A DNA stretch of 64,000 nt, taken from NCBI RefSeq assembly GCF_000340215.1, contig NW_006921533.1, positions 8,165,171 through 8,229,170 of the forward strand, read 5' to 3'. The notes under the pieces were generated by a model. It ran no database searches and was not told the origin of the DNA. It was given only the letters and a program-made list of their open reading frames with translations. The position numbers and the translations under genes are program-made. Numbering within the stretch: the stretch's first letter is position 1; every line of letters starts with the position of its first letter. Shown here one piece after another: positions 61,321 through 64,000 of the stretch. This DNA comes from Pseudocercospora fijiensis CIRAD86. Taxonomy: Eukaryota; Ascomycota; Dothideomycetes; Mycosphaerellales; Mycosphaerellaceae.

Positions 61321-62002
61321 CTCCACCTGAGAAGCGGGACTTGGGGAAGAACAGAGCTCGAATTCTCCACCCATGTTGCAATGCTCACAGGTGCGAATGA
61401 CGAAAATCTTGCCTGGTAGAGTGGACCACACGACACGATACAAGCGGCTTGAGCATCTCGCCCTTCCCCACTGATATATCGACATTGCCCGTCAACGCAA
61501 GACGGACCACGTTGCTCGGCACAACCCGACACACTCCATTGTGAGCAGCACGAATGATCTGGAGTGGCGTGACCTCTCAGCACGTCTTCGGCCAAGGAGC
61601 ACCTTGCCAGTCGAGTGCAGAAGTCTCTTGATACGTCACTGATGAATCTGACGTGTGTTCATCTTCTTGGCAAAACTACTTGCATTCGGTGCACGGTACT
61701 TCCGCGTCCGAAGAATGAGCACGAGGGCAATAAGTTGCATTGCTGATTTCGTCGGGTGATGTAGGCCGCAACATTACTTCCAGTGTCAAGGATGTTGACA
61801 AGGCAGCTTTCGGCGTCTGCGTGCTGAGGGATGACGGTCTCTCTATATCTCTCGTTCCCCACACATGAACTCATATTTTGTCGAGGCACAGCAACGGTCG
61901 GAGCCAGGACATGGACATGCCTTCGGTCTTATTGCTTCCGCAATTGAGAGCAAAAGAATATCTCAACACCTCGGTAAAGAAGATGCGACATTCCTGAGTG
62001 AG

Positions 62003-62222
62003 CGCAGAACTTGCCCCAATCCGGCGTCTGCGGGAATCCTTGTACAGCCGGCGAAAGAGGAGGCTGTGTGCAGAGTCACATCACACTACTACTGTGATGA
62101 TAGCGGCTTCCATGCTTGCTGGTTCGTTGTCGTCCGCAGAACTTGCCCCAATCCGGCGTCTGCGGGAATCCTTGTACAGTCGGCGAAAGAGGAGGCTGTG
62201 TGCAGAGTCACATCACACTACT
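62003..62222. repeat. 88-bp direct repeat, period 132
   Basis: Segment 62003-62090 recurs at 62135-62222 with a single C/T difference noticed. The 132-bp period is a multiple of three, so the frame 61865-62296 encodes the same peptide twice. A short ttcctgag word lies before the first and after the second copy. Confidence 0.9.
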
Positions 62223-62913
62223 CAATAATGTCGAGACATGTTCCTGAGAGGACAAAGAGACTGTTGGCCAAGGTCGCGTGCTCAGCTCAGCCATGATGTA
62301 CCTGCAAGCTTGTCGAATTAGCGCTAGAGCATTCCTGTTCTTTGATACGCCGAATGACGAGCTTGTTGTAGGAGCCAATAGTGCCAAGCTTCCTTCATCA
62401 GACACAAGTAGAAAAGCTGGCGGGAAAAGTGGTGTCTGTTATAGGGAGTATGCTCATGAATTGCAGTGTTGGGGCTGATGGTGTAGTATTTGGTGAGAGG
62501 AGGAAGTATTACTGCATAGTATCGTGTCTTCGCTTAGCGAGTCCGCGCGATGTAGTAGAAGCCCGGGCGAAAGTTCGGGAAGCAAACAAGCGGCGGAGTG
62601 GAGTGGAGACGAAACTTGAAAGCATCCCGTCTCATCTCGCGCAAGTCGCACGCGACACTCCTTACTGAACCTTCAGCTGCTACGCTGTAACCTTCTCCGC
62701 GACCTCACCAAATTCTACTCACACACACCACACACACCTTTGGCTTCACTTTCTTGCATTCTATTGTTTTGGGCACATCTGTACTTCCCTTCCCTTCCCT
62801 CCGAAGGCTTATGCCGTCGCATTTCGGCCTCTCCGCAGCCACGACCCCGACCCCGAGGCCGACAGACGCCAACCAGAAAGACCAGTGTTGTTGATACGTC
62901 CTGGCTGGGCAAT

Positions 62914-64000
62914 ATGGATTTCGTGCACGGCAATGCCACCGCTCCGGACTTGGGGACGCCGCAGTCGCAGGCGCGCGCATGGTTTGAGCCTTTGGTGAGC
63001 ATCTTCTGCGTGGTTGAGGCCGAGGCCTGCATCCGGCAATACTGACCATCTTGCCAGTTGGTCCTGACGATCATGTCTGTTTCGCTATACATGAACCGAG
63101 ATCGAAACTTTCGAATAATACCGAACCGAAGAGACGACTCGAGCGAATCTCTTATGAAGAGCCACAGACATGAGTACGAAGATAGTAGTTCATCGTCCCG
63201 ATCAACGAGTCCGGATCGACCGAAGACCAGTGTAGACCTTCAACCGCGATCGTCGAGGAGCGACTCTGATATCAACTTCCCGAGCCGCATACTGCAGCGA
63301 CTGCCGTTCCTGGTGGAGATGCTGTATTGGGTGCTCAACTATGTTGCATATGCTTTGACAAAGAAGATCGGCGCAGGGATATATTCAAGATACGGAGGCA
63401 ATGGAGTGACTGAGCTGGCTCAGCAGCATGGTATCGACATCCTTACCCTCGAACACAACACCATCTTCAGCGTCTTTTTCCCCGTCACCGAAGTTGACTT
63501 TCAGCGGTTCTTCCTCAATGGACACACATCCTTCATCACCATCTTCAACCAGTTTTACTCTCTTGTGCACATCCCAGGAACTGTCGCGTAAGTAGTCCGC
63601 GCATCACTTTACTACTGTTTCGGACGTGCTCCTGACACTTTCTAGATTCATCTCCTGGTACTACTATGCTGCACCGAGCCACGACATCTTCGCCATTGTC
63701 CGACGAACCATGACCATGGGCAACTTCGCAGCCTTTATAATTTTCTCCTTCTGGCCCTGCATGCCACCACGACTTCTTCCAGACTCGTTTGGCTTCAAGG
63801 ATACCGTGCGACAAGAGCATGCTGAGAGTGTGTGGGTCGGTGGCGCAAATGTGAATCAGCTGGCAGCCATGCCAAGCCTGCACTTCACATACGCATTCAT
63901 CATCGGCGTCACATTCCTCTACCACTCTGGTCTCTTCCATATGTTCCGTGGTCGCCGCACCGGAAAGCCACCCATCGTCAGCTTTCTCTGGATCGTCGCT
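62914..64000 (+). CDS. PAP2-type integral membrane protein, 3' end outside the window
   Basis: Three exons are visible (62914-62994, 63058-63587, 63646-64000 and continuing); introns are 63 and 58 nt. The visible 322 residues start M-D-F-V-H-G-N-A-T. A Ser/Arg/Asp-rich cytosolic stretch lies at about 50-95, followed by hydrophobic segments from about residue 105. P-S-L-H-F-T-Y-A-F at about 278-286 matches the conserved P-S-L-H block of PAP2-fold proteins, including inositolphosphorylceramide synthase Aur1 and the related PAP2_3 group, where the His takes part in phosphotransfer. The protein is therefore probably a lipid phosphatase or phosphotransferase. The third catalytic block should lie beyond the window end. 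Aur1 itself is less likely because the N-terminus is different. Confidence 0.82.

Larger units (their letters stand above)
58856..62913. other. 4-kb intergenic stretch with several repeats
   Basis: The stretch lies between divergent genes and presumably holds the promoters of the TeaA-like and PAP2-like genes at its edges. The longest frames are 59690-60226 plus (178 codons), 60722-61159 minus, 61164-61595 minus and 61865-62296 plus; none has a known domain. It includes a CGG-type run (about 58884-58903), a heptamer array (59193-59240), a hexamer array (61269-61320), an 88-bp direct repeat (62003-62222) and a CA-type run at about 62720-62740. Confidence 0.55.

Overview
The window is nuclear DNA of a filamentous ascomycete (Pezizomycotina). 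The evidence is short GT..AG introns of 51-77 nt, a TeaA/Tea1-type Kelch cell-end marker, a GPR1/FUN34/YaaH transporter, a Yap-like bZIP, and transposons destroyed by a repeat-induced point mutation (RIP)-like process. Gene content and style fit a dothideomycete, but that is a guess. In the transposon blocks CpA/TpG is nearly absent and replaced by TpA while CpG is largely kept, so Trp and Gln codons have become TAG stops and motif residues are changed in a C-to-T direction (Asp to Asn, Cys to Tyr, His to Tyr).

Layout. 1-14590 is a three-level nest: an old unidentified relic was hit by a Tad1-like LINE (832-12886, minus strand, 17-bp target duplication), which was hit by a chromodomain Ty3/Gypsy element (3395-10537, minus strand, two 197-bp LTRs, 5-bp target duplication). 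14590-20557 holds two normal-composition islands around a RIP relic; the second island carries one intact gene, a Yap/RsmA-like bZIP factor (18394-19454, minus). 20558-24480 is a decayed PIF/Harbinger-type element with 13-15 bp terminal inverted repeats, a DDE transposase relic and a convergent second ORF. 25109-35199 is a decayed Mutator-like (MULE) element with diverged terminal inverted repeats, split by a second chromovirus (25771-32483, plus strand, 187-bp LTRs, 5-bp target duplication).

From 35.2 kb the sequence is ordinary gene space: a SPOUT-fold RNA methyltransferase (C9orf114 family, minus), a Gal80-like Gfo/Idh/MocA protein lacking the catalytic lysine (minus), a divergently transcribed GPR1/FUN34/YaaH acetate-type transporter (plus), a 3.8-kb stretch without a recognisable gene, a possible spliced leader or non-coding transcript, a Ded1/Vasa-like DEAD-box helicase with four introns of exactly 53 nt (plus), a small RIP relic at 49.56-50.57 kb, an 832-aa F-box protein (minus), a 1554-aa TeaA-like Kelch/coiled-coil protein (minus), a 4-kb gene-free stretch with several repeats, and the 5' part of a PAP2-type membrane protein running off the window end (plus).

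The genes do not form a biosynthetic cluster. The Gal80-like and acetate-transporter-like genes share one 0.86-kb divergent promoter and could be co-regulated in carbon use. The rest are housekeeping (RNA modification, translation, polarity). All exon boundaries were read by eye from splice signals and reading-frame continuity, without transcript data.
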